A stretch of DNA of 64,000 bases. Source: Tateyamaria omphalii. Lineage in GTDB: Bacteria; Pseudomonadota; Alphaproteobacteria; Rhodobacterales; Rhodobacteraceae. The translations under genes and the position numbers were made by a program. The notes under the pieces are model-generated. The model ran no database searches. It was not told the origin of the DNA and worked only from the letters and a program-made list of their open reading frames with translations. This document shows, piece by piece, positions 8,557-16,359 of this stretch. The number at the start of each line of letters is the position of its first letter. The stretch's first letter is position 1. The DNA lies in contig NZ_CP019312.1 of NCBI RefSeq assembly GCF_001969365.1, positions 1,550,001 through 1,614,000 of the forward strand, read 5' to 3'.

Positions 8557-10782
8557 ATGAACGTCGCGCGTGATTTTGTTCAAGCCGACCGCATCCTGCG
8601 CATCGCGACACCGCTTGGCGATGATATTCTGCTGGCGGAGAAACTCACGGTCAACGAACATGTCTCGGCGCTCTTCGAGATCACCGTGTCGGTGCGCTCC
8701 AAACAGCCCGAGATCGCGCCCGATCAGCTTCTGGGCAAGCCTGTCGACGTGAGCGTCGAGCTCAGCCAGGAGCCGCCTGTGCGCCGGACCTGGAACGCCA
8801 TCGTCACCGATCTGATCGCCGGCCCGCGCGCGAGCCGTGGCTTGCGCAGCTACCAGCTGGTGCTGCGCCCGGCGCTTTGGATGCTGGCCCAGAAGAGCGA
8901 CTGCCGCATCTGGCTGGACAAGAGCGCCACCGAGATTGCCGAGATCCTGTGCGCCGAGCATGGTCTGCCCGCGCCCGTGACCGCGGGCGTGGTCGACCCG
9001 GTGCCGCGGCAGCACTATTCCGTGCAGTGGAACGAGACGGATCTGGACTACCTGATGCGGCGGCTCCAGGAGGATGGCTTGTTCTTCTTCTGGCAGCATG
9101 AGGCGGGCGCGCATGACCTTCATATCGCCTCGCATGCGGCGGGCTATCTGACCGCGCTGGAAGGCGATGGCGATGTGCGCTTTGCGGCAGGCTCCACGGA
9201 CCGCAACCACATTAACCGCTTTGAAACGACCTTCCGTTACATCCCCGGCAGCCATGCGGGACGGGACTGGAACTTTACCACACCGGGCATGGTGCCGGGG
9301 GCGGCCGCGCCCGGCCTCGTGACGCTGCCGAAGAATGGCGGCTATGAGCTTTATGAGTACCCCGTGCAGGCGGGGTATGGCACGGGCACGCGCGCATCCG
9401 AGGGGATCGACGACGCCGAGGTCGAGCGTGTCGCGAAGCTGCGCATGCAGGCGCTGGAGGCCGAGCATGCGCGTGTCGAGGGCGCGAGCGCCGTGCGGAC
9501 GCTGGCACCGGGGCACCGCTTTACGCCCTATGATGTGGCGAACCCGGACACCGTGTTCGCCCCCCACACGATCCTGTCGATCGTCCATGAGGTGACGGAT
9601 ACAAGTTACGAAAGCGTCGAGAACCAGCCCGAATACCTCAACCGCTTCCTGGCGCTGCCTGCCGATGTGCCTGCCACGCCGCAACGCACGACCCCGCATC
9701 CGCGTATCGACGGCACGCAGGTGGCGATTGTTGCGGGCCCCGAGGGCGAAGAGATCCACCCCGACGAATACGGCCGCATCAAGCTGTGGTTCCCCTGGGA
9801 CCGCCGCGCGGCCAAGGACGGCAGCGACACCTGCTGGGTGCGCGTGACGCAGAACTGGGCGGGTGCCGGCTGGGGCGGGCAAGTGATCCCGCGCATCGGG
9901 ATGGAGGTCATGGTCAGCTACCTCGACGGCGATCCGGACCGCCCCGTGGTGACCGGCGTCGTGCCAAATGAGCGGCAGAAGGTGCCGTATGAGCTGCCCG
10001 CGAACAAGACGAAGAGCGTGATGCGCACCAACTCGCATAAATCGTCTGGCCACAACGAAATCACGTTTGAGGATGCAACAGGCGAGGAGGACATGTTCTT
10101 TCATGCCCAGAAAGACCAGACGATCAAGGTTCTGCACAACCGGGCTAAGCGGGTCGATAACGATCAGGTCGAGAGTGTTGGATCGAACAAAGCGATCGAT
10201 GTGAGCCTGAACCATCAGGAAAGCATTGGCGGATCGATGAACCTGAGCGTCGGTGGCGGCGGTGTTGGTATTGTTGGCCTTCTGGGGGGCATCGCTGCAG
10301 CGGGCGGCGCGGACGCTTTGGCCGGTTCCGAGGCTGTTGGTGACAGCGGTATTTCCGGCTTTGTGGGCAACCTTGCGCAGGCGGGCACCGTCATGGCCGG
10401 CTTGACGGCGCTGTCCAATGCAGGCTTTGCCGGGTCCGGTCATCACCGAGCCTTGGCGGGTGCCGAGACCGCGTCGGCGGGCACCAGGCTGGGCCAGCTT
10501 CTGTCAACCACCATGCCGATGTCCGGCATTCTCAATACCGTTGTCGAGAAGTTCCGCTCGGACACAATCGGGATGGCACGGACCGAGCAAATCGGACAAT
10601 TCAAAAACACCTCGGTCGGGCATACGATGACCGTGCACGTGGGCCAGGAATTCATCATAAATTGCGGCAAGTCCAAGTTCGTCATGGATCGCGACGGCAA
10701 CGTCACCATCATCGGCACCAAGTTCAATTTCTCCGCCACAGACCACATCCAGGCCAACGCCCGGATCATCGACCTGAATTGA
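8557..10782 (+). CDS. vgrG: Type VI secretion spike protein VgrG (TssI)
   Basis: 741 residues. The N-terminal gp27-like half includes 'NEHVSALFEITVSVRSK' and 'YSVQWNETDLDYLMRRLQED'. The gp5 OB-fold starts at about residue 388 ('EYGRIKLWFPWDRR', 'QNWAGAGWGGQVIPRIGMEV'), followed by the needle and beta-helix. Between about residues 555 and 650 a Gly/Ala-rich hydrophobic stretch interrupts the needle; beta-helix-like sequence resumes to the end ('MDRDGNVTIIGTKFNF'). VgrG trimers cap the Hcp tube and carry effectors out of the cell. No hcp, tss or clpV genes lie in this window, so this is an orphan vgrG. A 7-bp gap separates it from the PAAR-like effector. Confidence 0.95.
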   Translation: MNVARDFVQADRILRIATPLGDDILLAEKLTVNEHVSALFEITVSVRSKQPEIAPDQLLGKPVDVSVELSQEPPVRRTWNAIVTDLIAGPRASRGLRSYQLVLRPALWMLAQKSDCRIWLDKSATEIAEILCAEHGLPAPVTAGVVDPVPRQHYSVQWNETDLDYLMRRLQEDGLFFFWQHEAGAHDLHIASHAAGYLTALEGDGDVRFAAGSTDRNHINRFETTFRYIPGSHAGRDWNFTTPGMVPGAAAPGLVTLPKNGGYELYEYPVQAGYGTGTRASEGIDDAEVERVAKLRMQALEAEHARVEGASAVRTLAPGHRFTPYDVANPDTVFAPHTILSIVHEVTDTSYESVENQPEYLNRFLALPADVPATPQRTTPHPRIDGTQVAIVAGPEGEEIHPDEYGRIKLWFPWDRRAAKDGSDTCWVRVTQNWAGAGWGGQVIPRIGMEVMVSYLDGDPDRPVVTGVVPNERQKVPYELPANKTKSVMRTNSHKSSGHNEITFEDATGEEDMFFHAQKDQTIKVLHNRAKRVDNDQVESVGSNKAIDVSLNHQESIGGSMNLSVGGGGVGIVGLLGGIAAAGGADALAGSEAVGDSGISGFVGNLAQAGTVMAGLTALSNAGFAGSGHHRALAGAETASAGTRLGQLLSTTMPMSGILNTVVEKFRSDTIGMARTEQIGQFKNTSVGHTMTVHVGQEFIINCGKSKFVMDRDGNVTIIGTKFNFSATDHIQANARIIDLN

Positions 10783-10789
10783 GCGGGCG

Positions 10790-12229
10790 ATGAGCATCCC
10801 CCGCGAAGGCAGTCGTGACACCGGCAGCGGCATCATCATAAGCGTCACGCCTGATGTCTGTCGGACCCCTGTGGGCAGTTCGATGCCGCCGATCCCGTAT
10901 TGCATCTACGCGATCCAGGGTGACGACGCGAACACAGCAGCAACTGTTCGGATGACAGGCCAGCGGGCGCACAACATGGCGTCGATTGTCACCCAGTGCT
11001 CCGGCGATGCCCCCGGCACCGGCGGCGGCGTGTCCTCCGGCACCACTGGCAGCGTCTGCCACCCCCGCAGCCATTCCAACACCGTGCGCATCCAAGGCGA
11101 ATGGGCCGTCCGGCACAACGACTATTGGGACATGAACAACCGCAACACCTTCGGGCGACTGACATGGGTGGAAAGTGTTGAGACGTTTGAACCGACGCCG
11201 ACGATAACCAGAAACAATACTCCGGGAAGTGAATTGCCGCCGGGCTCGTTTCAAGTTGCCGATGCTTCTGGAGGTTGGTCATGGTTCGCACCGCCGGAAC
11301 CTGAAACGCTTCCAGAGATTGAAATTCCAGGAGCGGGTTCACCGCCTGCGGAAACCGCCCCAACCCAACCCGGGCCAGTAGGTCCAAACGACAATCGTGA
11401 TCGCAGACCTCCGGCAACACCCAACCCGATTTTAATGCAGCTCAGGTTGATCGGTGAACTCTTCAGCAGTCTTGGACGCCAAGCAGATATTTACGAGGAA
11501 ATGGAGCGCACCATCACTGTGCCTGACGGGGAAGGTGGGTTTCGTCATGTCACGCCAGAACAGCTGGAACGTGAATTGATGCGTGAGCTCGGCGTCGAGA
11601 CAGATGAGGAATTGGCGGAACTCATCGAGCGTCTTGAAGCGGAGGAAAGAACTGAAGCCGAGACCACCGTAGATGCCGAGTCGGGCCGCACCGAGGATAC
11701 GGTCACGATCCATGGTGACGAAGAACAGCGCGATGAACCTGAGTGTCGCATTGGACCACATTCCGAAATGTTGCCGGCCTGCCGCGCCCTCGGCATGCAA
11801 GCCCACCATGTCGTACCTGATCGCAGTTTTCGCGTAGCAGGCCCGCGCGGCGCCCGCATGGTCGGAGGCCCCAGTTACGGCGAAGGCCTTGCGGTTTGTG
11901 TCGAATCCAACCGAGTTGGAAGGGATGCGGAACATTCCGTGATTCACAATGTCTATTTCGATCCACAAGCTGACTTCGAAGCACGAACTGGCTCTCACCC
12001 ACCTTTCATTACGCTGGCGCGGGCCGAAGATCTGGGTGCTCAGGCGCTGGAAATTGGCACGGATGGCCGGTGCCGCCGAGAATTCATTCGCAACGAATTA
12101 CGTCGCTACCATTCGTCATCGCAATTTACCTTGGAGCCTGACACCTTGGTGCGCGGCACGCGCCGCAGGATTGGCTTGTTAAACATCCGGCAGTTTGGTG
12201 GACGTCCTGGCGGAGCAGACGAAAGGTAA
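10790..12229 (+). CDS. PAAR-like (DUF4150) protein with C-terminal AHH-type nuclease domain, putative T6SS effector
   Basis: 479 residues. Residues 1 to about 115 resemble DUF4150 PAAR-like tips ('PDVCRTPVGSSMPPIPY', 'GGVSSGTTG', then an 'NTVRIQGEWAVRHND' block). A Pro-rich linker (about 178-210) and an acidic helical segment follow. From about residue 320 comes a compact domain with Cys residues and 'GMQAHHVVPDRSF', in which A338-H339-H340 match the AHH motif of HNH/endonuclease VII-fold toxins; 'SVIHNVYFD' may supply the second metal-site His/Asn. This is the layout of an 'evolved' PAAR effector: tip domain, linker, toxin. Predicted to be a DNase delivered by the upstream VgrG. From about 11.2 kb the base composition appears less GC-rich than vgrG by eye, suggesting a swapped toxin cassette. 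Confidence 0.75.
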   Translation: MSIPREGSRDTGSGIIISVTPDVCRTPVGSSMPPIPYCIYAIQGDDANTAATVRMTGQRAHNMASIVTQCSGDAPGTGGGVSSGTTGSVCHPRSHSNTVRIQGEWAVRHNDYWDMNNRNTFGRLTWVESVETFEPTPTITRNNTPGSELPPGSFQVADASGGWSWFAPPEPETLPEIEIPGAGSPPAETAPTQPGPVGPNDNRDRRPPATPNPILMQLRLIGELFSSLGRQADIYEEMERTITVPDGEGGFRHVTPEQLERELMRELGVETDEELAELIERLEAEERTEAETTVDAESGRTEDTVTIHGDEEQRDEPECRIGPHSEMLPACRALGMQAHHVVPDRSFRVAGPRGARMVGGPSYGEGLAVCVESNRVGRDAEHSVIHNVYFDPQADFEARTGSHPPFITLARAEDLGAQALEIGTDGRCRREFIRNELRRYHSSSQFTLEPDTLVRGTRRRIGLLNIRQFGGRPGGADER

Positions 12230-12232
12230 AGT

Positions 12233-13285
12233 ATGCAAGACGACATCCAAGCATTGATTGATGAGGGGATGATCGATCCCTCAAACACCGAGTTTACGAT
12301 CATCACCGGGGCGGCCATCGAAGCAGATTACATGCTTTTTCTTGAGACGGCTGATGCCTACGCTGAGGTTGCCGATGAGATAGAATTGACATTTGTTACC
12401 ACTTGGAACGGCCAAAATGAAGCTGTTCCATGGCGACAGAACCCCCACGAATGGCAAGGCGCCAGCTGCTGCGTCTGGCGCAGCTTTCCACAAACTCGGC
12501 TTTACGTTGCGCTATCGCTGGATGGCCACGTTCATATGTTCGGTCCCGGCGGGCGCCCTACGATGAATGAGACAATTCAAGGGGCGGGCCGAATGATGCC
12601 CTGGTCGAACGATGAATATGTTACAACACAACAAATTCGCGAGATTGGGTCTTCACTCTACGTGGTTGGAAGCAATCGCAAAGTCTTCCGTCGGGCTCCA
12701 ACGCCAGATGCCACTTGGGAAATGATCTCCGCAGAAATCCAGAACGAGGCGTTCAATCGGGAAACGGGCCTCCGTGATATGACCCTCATGAGCCATTTTT
12801 TTGGTGTTCATGGCAGGGTCGAGACTAGTATTTTCACCTGTGGCGTTTCTGGTGAGGTCTTCCACTTTGACGGCAGCAATTGGTCAGAGGTACCAACAGG
12901 CACGCACAAACACTTGTTGGACGTTCACGTTGCCTCCGACGGCACCGTCTACGTGATCGGTGCAGACGGCACATTTTTGCGCGGAGATGCGAGCGGATTG
13001 CGTCCGGCGACTGAAACGCCCTTGCCGGATCGCCCCTATCTGACCGGCATCGCTGAACGAGACGGCGCCATTTGGATCGCGGGAAACCGGGGACTTTATC
13101 GTTATGATCCGAACACCGAAACTGCGGAACGCATACGGCCCGAAGGCTCGACCGAGATTAATGATTTCCATCATCTTTCGGTAGCTGATGGCGTTCTTTG
13201 GAGTATCGGCTTCAAAGACCTCGCGTATTTCGATGGTTCGTTCTGGACACGCCTTGCACACCCGGAAAATGGCCCTCGCACATAA
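12233..13285 (+). CDS. Beta-propeller-like protein, candidate immunity protein for the upstream nuclease
   Basis: 350 residues, starting 3 bases after the effector stop. The first ~100 residues are acidic with no recognised family. The rest shows about six similar blade-like units of 45-50 residues: 'LYVALSLDGHVHMFG', 'LYVVGSNRKVFRR', 'TCGVSGEVFHFDGSNW', 'VYVIGADGTFLRGD', 'IWIAGNRGLYRYD' and 'LWSIGFKDLAYFDGSFW'. There is no signal peptide or membrane segment, so it is probably cytoplasmic, as expected if it protects DNA from a cytoplasmic nuclease. The immunity role is inferred only from position: polymorphic toxins are normally followed at once by their antidote. It looks less GC-rich than flanking genes. 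Confidence 0.6.
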   Translation: MQDDIQALIDEGMIDPSNTEFTIITGAAIEADYMLFLETADAYAEVADEIELTFVTTWNGQNEAVPWRQNPHEWQGASCCVWRSFPQTRLYVALSLDGHVHMFGPGGRPTMNETIQGAGRMMPWSNDEYVTTQQIREIGSSLYVVGSNRKVFRRAPTPDATWEMISAEIQNEAFNRETGLRDMTLMSHFFGVHGRVETSIFTCGVSGEVFHFDGSNWSEVPTGTHKHLLDVHVASDGTVYVIGADGTFLRGDASGLRPATETPLPDRPYLTGIAERDGAIWIAGNRGLYRYDPNTETAERIRPEGSTEINDFHHLSVADGVLWSIGFKDLAYFDGSFWTRLAHPENGPRT

Positions 13286-13436
13286 AGGAAGTGCCGCTCG
13301 TTGCTGAGTTCAACTGGAAGGTGGTGGTCGCGTCATCGGATTGAGGTCCGCAGAGCACTAAGAACGAGATCATACTAAGGGCAACGGTCGATTGGGTGGC
13401 GTGCCGCCACTATCTGCGCAAAGGGAACGAAGCCCC

Positions 13437-14498
13437 ATGCTAGTTGACAACACGACGCCCTTTTCTGGCCTTGGCTTTGAGCAATGGCACCGGGATGGGG
13501 CGACAATGGCGGTTGTGGTCGCGCGGGGGCGGTATGTGGTGCAACCCGATGGGTCCCTGGACGCCGCGGACCGCCCGGAGTTGATCCTGAGCGATGTGTT
13601 TGAAGGCGGGCCACAGGACAGCGACATGCTGGTCGCGTCGGATCTGGTGCCGTTCAAGCCCGCGACTGACGTGACATATCTGGGCGCGATACATGCCGCA
13701 GAGCCAAGCGATGCGATCCTTGCGGGGATCCAGATCGGCGACCATGTTGCCGTGCTGCGCGCCGTGGGTGAGCGGTCTTGGATCTGCGACAAGGACACGT
13801 GGCACCTCACCCAGCCTGACCCCATCCAGCAGGCCGATCTCACCTATTGCCATGCCAGCGGTGGGCGCCACATCGGCGATCCCGATGGCCAGGTCGATGC
13901 GCGCAATCCCATTGGCCCGGGGGTCATCAGCCTGGATCACACCCCGACAGATGCGCAGATCCCGGCCCCCAGAATCGACAGTGAACACGTGCCGGTGACC
14001 GAAGATCTGTCACATTGGCCCGCCCCCCAGGGCTTTGGCCCGATGCCGCCCTGGTGGCGCAGCCGACAGCAATTTGCGGGCACCTATGACGAGGAGTGGC
14101 AGGCGAACCAGCATCCCCGCCTGCCGAAGGATTTCGACTACCGCTTCTACAATTGCGCCCCGCCCGCGCTCATCCAGCCTGGGTTTCTAACGGGAGACGA
14201 GGTGATCCAGACGGTGGGTCTGCGCCGCGGTGCCGCGCGGCTCGACATCCAACTGCCAGGCCTGCAACCCTGGGCGCGGTTCCACTTCCGCGATGGCCGC
14301 GATGTGGAGGCTCTGTTGAGCCTCGACGGTGTGCATCTGGATGTCCGAGGGGAGACGACGCAACTCGATCTCACTTGGCGGGCCTGGATGGCGATCTGCC
14401 CATCCTTCTATCGCATCGATCTCCATCATGCGCCTCTAAGCCGCATCCGTGAGATGTCACTACCGATCTCGCGTCTACATGGGTTGGAAGAGGCGTGA
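13437..14498 (+). CDS. DUF2169 protein, T6SS effector-loading adaptor
   Basis: 353 residues from ATG 13437 (MLVDNTTPFSGLGFE); an upstream TTG in the same frame has no family support. Typical DUF2169 features are the N-terminal 'NTTPF..' strand, 'VVVARGRYVVQPDG', 'FKPATDVTYLG' and the late 'FYNCAPPALIQPGFLTGDE' block, with a C-terminal 'PWARFHFRDGRD'. In Agrobacterium a DUF2169 protein is encoded with vgrG and a nuclease effector and acts as adaptor or chaperone. Its presence here supports the reading of the cluster as a T6SS cargo unit. 151 bp separate it from the propeller gene, so it may have its own promoter. Confidence 0.85.
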   Translation: MLVDNTTPFSGLGFEQWHRDGATMAVVVARGRYVVQPDGSLDAADRPELILSDVFEGGPQDSDMLVASDLVPFKPATDVTYLGAIHAAEPSDAILAGIQIGDHVAVLRAVGERSWICDKDTWHLTQPDPIQQADLTYCHASGGRHIGDPDGQVDARNPIGPGVISLDHTPTDAQIPAPRIDSEHVPVTEDLSHWPAPQGFGPMPPWWRSRQQFAGTYDEEWQANQHPRLPKDFDYRFYNCAPPALIQPGFLTGDEVIQTVGLRRGAARLDIQLPGLQPWARFHFRDGRDVEALLSLDGVHLDVRGETTQLDLTWRAWMAICPSFYRIDLHHAPLSRIREMSLPISRLHGLEEA

Positions 14499-14783
14499 CA
14501 GCAAAGCCATATCTCGTTGTTTGGCGCTTGATTATGGAGGCGACGCCGGATCCTACCAACAAGACTCACTCTGAGGCTCCCGTGTTTCTGGCCGGTGTTA
14601 AAAAAGCGGAAATTCGTCCAATCCGCAGCATCTGTCGATTTGGGCTCGAACCCGCCATTCATCCCCCCGCGACACAGAACAAAGGCGGCCCAAGGCCGCC
14701 GCCGTGCCACCAGTTCGGCGGAAACGCCGCAACCCGCCAAACCCCAATTGCCAAAGCCCCCAAGCTGCGGCACTGTCACCGCG
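14499..14783. other. Intergenic region at the right border of the VgrG island
   Basis: 285 bp without a convincing gene. It holds a minus-strand terminator-like hairpin (14600-14626) and a second perfect stem GGCGGCC-caa-GGCCGCC (14684-14700). Between them, on the minus strand, GGGTTCGAGCCC (about 14643-14654) resembles a tRNA T-loop core, but no tRNA can be folded around it. Confidence 0.45.
14600..14626 (-). terminator. Minus-strand Rho-independent terminator-like element without a matching gene
   Basis: On the minus strand GCGGATT and AATTTCCGC pair around a ggacg loop, with one bulge, and are followed directly by TTTTTT. No minus-strand gene is recognised just upstream, so it may end a small RNA or be a remnant. 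Confidence 0.45.
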
Positions 14784-15248
14784 ATGCGCATCCTGCTCAC
14801 CCTCGTTCTGCCGCTGGCCCTGTCCGGCTGCCTGCCGCTCTCGACCTACTACGCCGAGGGGGTCAGCTTTGCGCAATTCGAACGCGATGACACCAATTGC
14901 GATGTGCGCGCGCTGCGCGACGCGCCGGTCGCCAATCAGGTCCGGCAGGGCGCACCGCGCTATGTGCCGCGCCGGGTCTGCAACGCTTATGGCGAATGCT
15001 ACACCCGCGGCGGCTACTGGGTCCCGGGCGAGGTCTATACCGTCGACGTGAATGCCGACCTGCGCAAACGGGTCAAGGGGCAGTGCATGGGCGATCTGGG
15101 CTATCGCCCCGTCGAAATCCCCGCCTGCCCGCAGGGCGTGGCCCAATCGGCCCCGCCCGGCCCCTCCGCGACCCTGCCGCGGCTCAACGCACGCAGCTGC
15201 GCCATCCGGACCGGCGATGGCCGGTTTCGGGTCGTCACCCAAGGTTAA
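14784..15248 (+). CDS. Small outer-membrane-type lipoprotein, unknown function
   Basis: 154 residues from ATG 14784. The open frame extends further upstream, but only this start gives a lipoprotein signal: 'MRILLTLVLPLALSGCLPLS' with lipobox L-S-G-C. The mature part is Cys-rich ('DDTNCDVRALRDAP', 'RVCNAYGECYTRGGYW', 'CMGDLGYRPVEIPACP', 'SCAIRTGDGRFRV'), probably disulphide-bonded in the periplasm. The residue after the lipobox Cys is Leu, not Asp, which suggests outer-membrane sorting by E. coli rules. No function recognised. It ends 20 bp before the NTF2-like gene. Confidence 0.75.
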   Translation: MRILLTLVLPLALSGCLPLSTYYAEGVSFAQFERDDTNCDVRALRDAPVANQVRQGAPRYVPRRVCNAYGECYTRGGYWVPGEVYTVDVNADLRKRVKGQCMGDLGYRPVEIPACPQGVAQSAPPGPSATLPRLNARSCAIRTGDGRFRVVTQG

Positions 15249-15268
15249 GCCGTCACCCAAGGAAAGAC

Positions 15269-16282
15269 ATGACCACCACCCTCGCCCACGCCAAAGCCGT
15301 CGTGCTGGCCCATCACGCGGCCCTTGCGCGCGCAGAACCCTCCTGCTGTTTCACCACGCTGTCGCAGCATTTTCTGCCCGACACGCTGTGGCGCGGCATG
15401 CACCCCTTCCACGAACAGCGCGGCCCGCAGGCCGTGGCCGACGCGTTCTGGTCCCCCTTCCTGTCCGCCATGTCCCGCGTGCAGCGGCGGCAAGATGTGT
15501 TCTTTGCCGGGCACAACCATCTGGACGAGGGCGGCGGCACATGGGTCGCCTCCATGGGCCATCTCATGGGCCTTTTCGACGCGCCGTTTCTCGGCATCCA
15601 GCCCACCCGCAAGATCGCAATGGTCCGCTATGCAGAGTTCTCACGGGTCGAAGGCGACCGCATCGTCGAACAGGCCCTCTTCGTGGACCTTCTGCACCTC
15701 ATGGCGCAGGCGGGCCAGTACCCCCTGCCCGGCATGACCGGCGCTCAGCTGGTGCAGCCCGGCCCCCTCACCCATGACGGCCTGCTCTTTGACGATCAGG
15801 ACGCCGCTGTGGGTCAGGCCACGCTCGACCGGATCCACGCGATGATGGACGCGATCAACCTGGCCAACGCCTCTGCCACACCGCCCGTGCCGCAGGACGA
15901 ACTGGCCCGCGACTGGCATGACGACATGATCTGGTGGGGCCCGACAGGCATCGGCGCCACCTACACGATCGACCGCTATATCGAACAGCACCAGCGCCCG
16001 TTCCGCACCCAGCTGGGCGCACGCACCTTCAACGGCCATATCTGCCGCATGGCCGAAGGGAATTACGGCGGTTTCTTCGGCTGGCCGAACCTGACGATGG
16101 AATGCACCGGCCCCTATATGGGCCTGCCGCCCTCGGGCCGCAAAGCGGACATGCGCGTGGTCGACATCTACCGCCGCGACGGCGACAAGCTGGCCGAGAA
16201 CTGGGTCTTCATCGACATGCTGCACTTTCTGAATATGCAGGGTCTCGACGTGCTGGCCCAGCTCGAGGTCCGCAAAGGTTAA
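15269..16282 (+). CDS. Protein with two SnoaL/NTF2-like domains
   Basis: 337 residues from ATG 15269, preceded by the good ribosome-binding site aaggaaag. Two related halves are visible: residues 1 to about 170 ('FWSPFLSAM', 'ASMGHLMGLFDAPFLGIQPT', 'AEFSRVEGDRIVEQALFVDL') and about 185-337 ('WHDDMIWWGPTGIGAT', 'GHICRMAEGNYGGFFGWPN', 'VDIYRRDGDKLAENWVFIDM'). Each ends in the polyketide-cyclase (SnoaL-like) pattern of a strand carrying 'I.EQ' or 'LAENW' before '.DLLH/.DMLH'. Such alpha+beta barrels may be isomerases, cyclases or dehydratases; the substrate is unknown. Confidence 0.7.
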   Translation: MTTTLAHAKAVVLAHHAALARAEPSCCFTTLSQHFLPDTLWRGMHPFHEQRGPQAVADAFWSPFLSAMSRVQRRQDVFFAGHNHLDEGGGTWVASMGHLMGLFDAPFLGIQPTRKIAMVRYAEFSRVEGDRIVEQALFVDLLHLMAQAGQYPLPGMTGAQLVQPGPLTHDGLLFDDQDAAVGQATLDRIHAMMDAINLANASATPPVPQDELARDWHDDMIWWGPTGIGATYTIDRYIEQHQRPFRTQLGARTFNGHICRMAEGNYGGFFGWPNLTMECTGPYMGLPPSGRKADMRVVDIYRRDGDKLAENWVFIDMLHFLNMQGLDVLAQLEVRKG

Positions 16283-16331
16283 CGCCCATTAAGGATTTGC
16301 AGCCGGTCTAAGCCGTTGATTAGAAACGGTT

Positions 16332-16357
16332 TCAAAAACGTCCCACAATGGGACGTT
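16332..16357 (-). terminator. Rho-independent terminator of the ntr operon
   Basis: Perfect 9-bp stem AACGTCCCA-caa-TGGGACGTT (16337-16357). On the minus strand it is followed by TTTTTG, only 3 bp past the ntrX stop codon. Confidence 0.8.
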
Positions 16358-16359
16358 CG

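Noticed and set aside
8554..10446. 630-codon open frame opposite vgrG
   Set aside because: Exact antisense shadow of a clear VgrG; composition is Arg/His-rich and unlike a protein.
14640..14700. Possible tRNA or tmRNA on the minus strand (GGGTTCGAGCCC core)
   Set aside because: Only a 2-bp T-stem can form and no D-arm, anticodon arm or acceptor stem is found at the proper distances; kept only as a border oddity.
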